DNA of 6,114 bases from CAYSUS01 sp964434165 (lineage in GTDB: Bacteria; Planctomycetota; Planctomycetia; Pirellulales; Thermoguttaceae): positions 1 through 6,114 of the forward strand of contig CAYSUS010000204.1 in NCBI GenBank assembly GCA_964434165.1, in the 5' to 3' direction. Position numbers and translations under genes: made by a program. The notes beneath the pieces are model-generated. The model did no database searches, had not been told where the DNA came from, and saw only the letters and a program-made list of their open reading frames with translations. Every line of letters starts with the position of its first letter. The stretch's first letter is position 1. Below are positions 5,994 through 6,114 of this stretch, one piece after another.

Positions 5994-6016
5994 CACTGGC
6001 TGCTTGTCAGCCAGTG
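5994..6016. repeat. REP-like palindrome
   Basis: cactggct (5994-6001) and agccagtg (6009-6016) form a perfect 8-bp stem around the loop gcttgtc. From memory, a palindrome of this kind (cactggct...agccagtg next to GGTGC) is scattered through planctomycete intergenic DNA; this recollection is unverified. No RAYT-type transposase is in the window. Confidence 0.6.
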
Positions 6017-6114
6017 TTTGCCCCAAACGGGCCGCGAGGCATGAAAGGGGGAGATCGCAAGACCGTGCAAGAACTCGACGGCAGGGCCCGTGACACCAGT
6101 CCCCGGCCTCGTGC

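Larger units (their letters stand above)
4906..6114. other. About 1.2 kb without a recognisable gene
   Basis: All open frames here are short or lack family resemblance, strong ribosome sites and plausible composition. The region carries many dyads: a 12-nt palindrome tcgtcgcgacga (5064-5075), a 5-bp stem (5115-5119/5124-5128), the long stem at 5253-5290, a GC stem (5432-5438/5442-5448), gcaagg/ccttgc (5540-5545/5551-5556), cgggccg/cggcccg (5629-5635/5648-5654), a tandem octamer gttcccaa (5673-5688) and a REP-like palindrome at 5994-6016. It may be a repeat-rich intergenic region or decayed genes. Confidence 0.55.

Noticed and set aside
5476..6006. Minus-strand frame open from 6006 to 5476, including DEQADEVFAKWEDGVLVQR
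   Set aside because: The stretch looks protein-like for about 20 residues, but there is no start codon before it, the frame begins inside a REP-like palindrome, and the remainder degenerates to basic low-complexity sequence.
1..6114. CRISPR array, rRNA or tRNA genes, complete insertion sequence
   Set aside because: No regularly spaced direct repeats with unique spacers, no rRNA signature and no paired terminal repeats around a complete transposase were seen.

Overview
The window looks like a chromosomal piece of a planctomycete, or an uncultured relative. The reasons are a GC-rich composition (judged by eye), a PduS-type iron-sulfur protein next to what looks like a bacterial microcompartment (BMC) shell gene, a Tat-exported sugar-isomerase-like protein, a PEP-CTERM protein, an IS66 remnant, and long intergenic stretches full of short repeats and REP-like palindromes. 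The phylum is inferred from gene content; no marker gene is present.

Positions 1-1627: a leftward transcription unit starts in a 157-nt divergent intergenic region. Its first gene (1470 to 142, minus) encodes a PduS/RnfC-like NADH-oxidising 4Fe-4S protein with the PduS domain order. After a 94-nt spacer holding five tandem heptamers, a second gene starts at 47 and runs off the left edge. Its 15 complete codons (MSAPKSIGAIELSSI) resemble the start of a BMC shell protein of the PduT kind. Together they suggest the start or a part of a BMC locus continuing to the left. The divergent region has one plausible sigma70-type promoter for each direction.

Positions 1628-2527 (plus): a Tat-signal TIM-barrel protein of the sugar phosphate isomerase/epimerase superfamily, in which most classic metal-ligand positions appear substituted. 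A stem-loop lies 11 nt past the stop. Positions 2730-3191 (plus): the N-terminal third of an IS66 transposase, cut off at a 12-nt motif that recurs in the repeats described next.

Positions 3192-4905: a complete PEP-CTERM secreted protein gene (4557 to 3679, minus) lies between two inverted copies of a roughly 115-127-nt repeat (3320-3434 and 4779-4905). Each copy carries a REP-like hairpin at its outer end and a pyrimidine/purine tract at its inner end. This 1.6-kb arrangement is the most striking structure in the window: it could be a mobilised or invertible cassette, or two independent insertions of a non-autonomous element.

Positions 4906-6114: about 1.2 kb with no convincing gene. It holds several strong dyads, including a 12-bp stem at 5253-5290, a 14-nt echo of the repeat motif at 5169, and a REP-like palindrome at 5994-6016.

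No tRNA, rRNA, CRISPR array or complete mobile element was seen. The apparent system is the PduS/PduT-like BMC electron-transfer pair at the left edge. The other genes show no operonic link to it or to each other.
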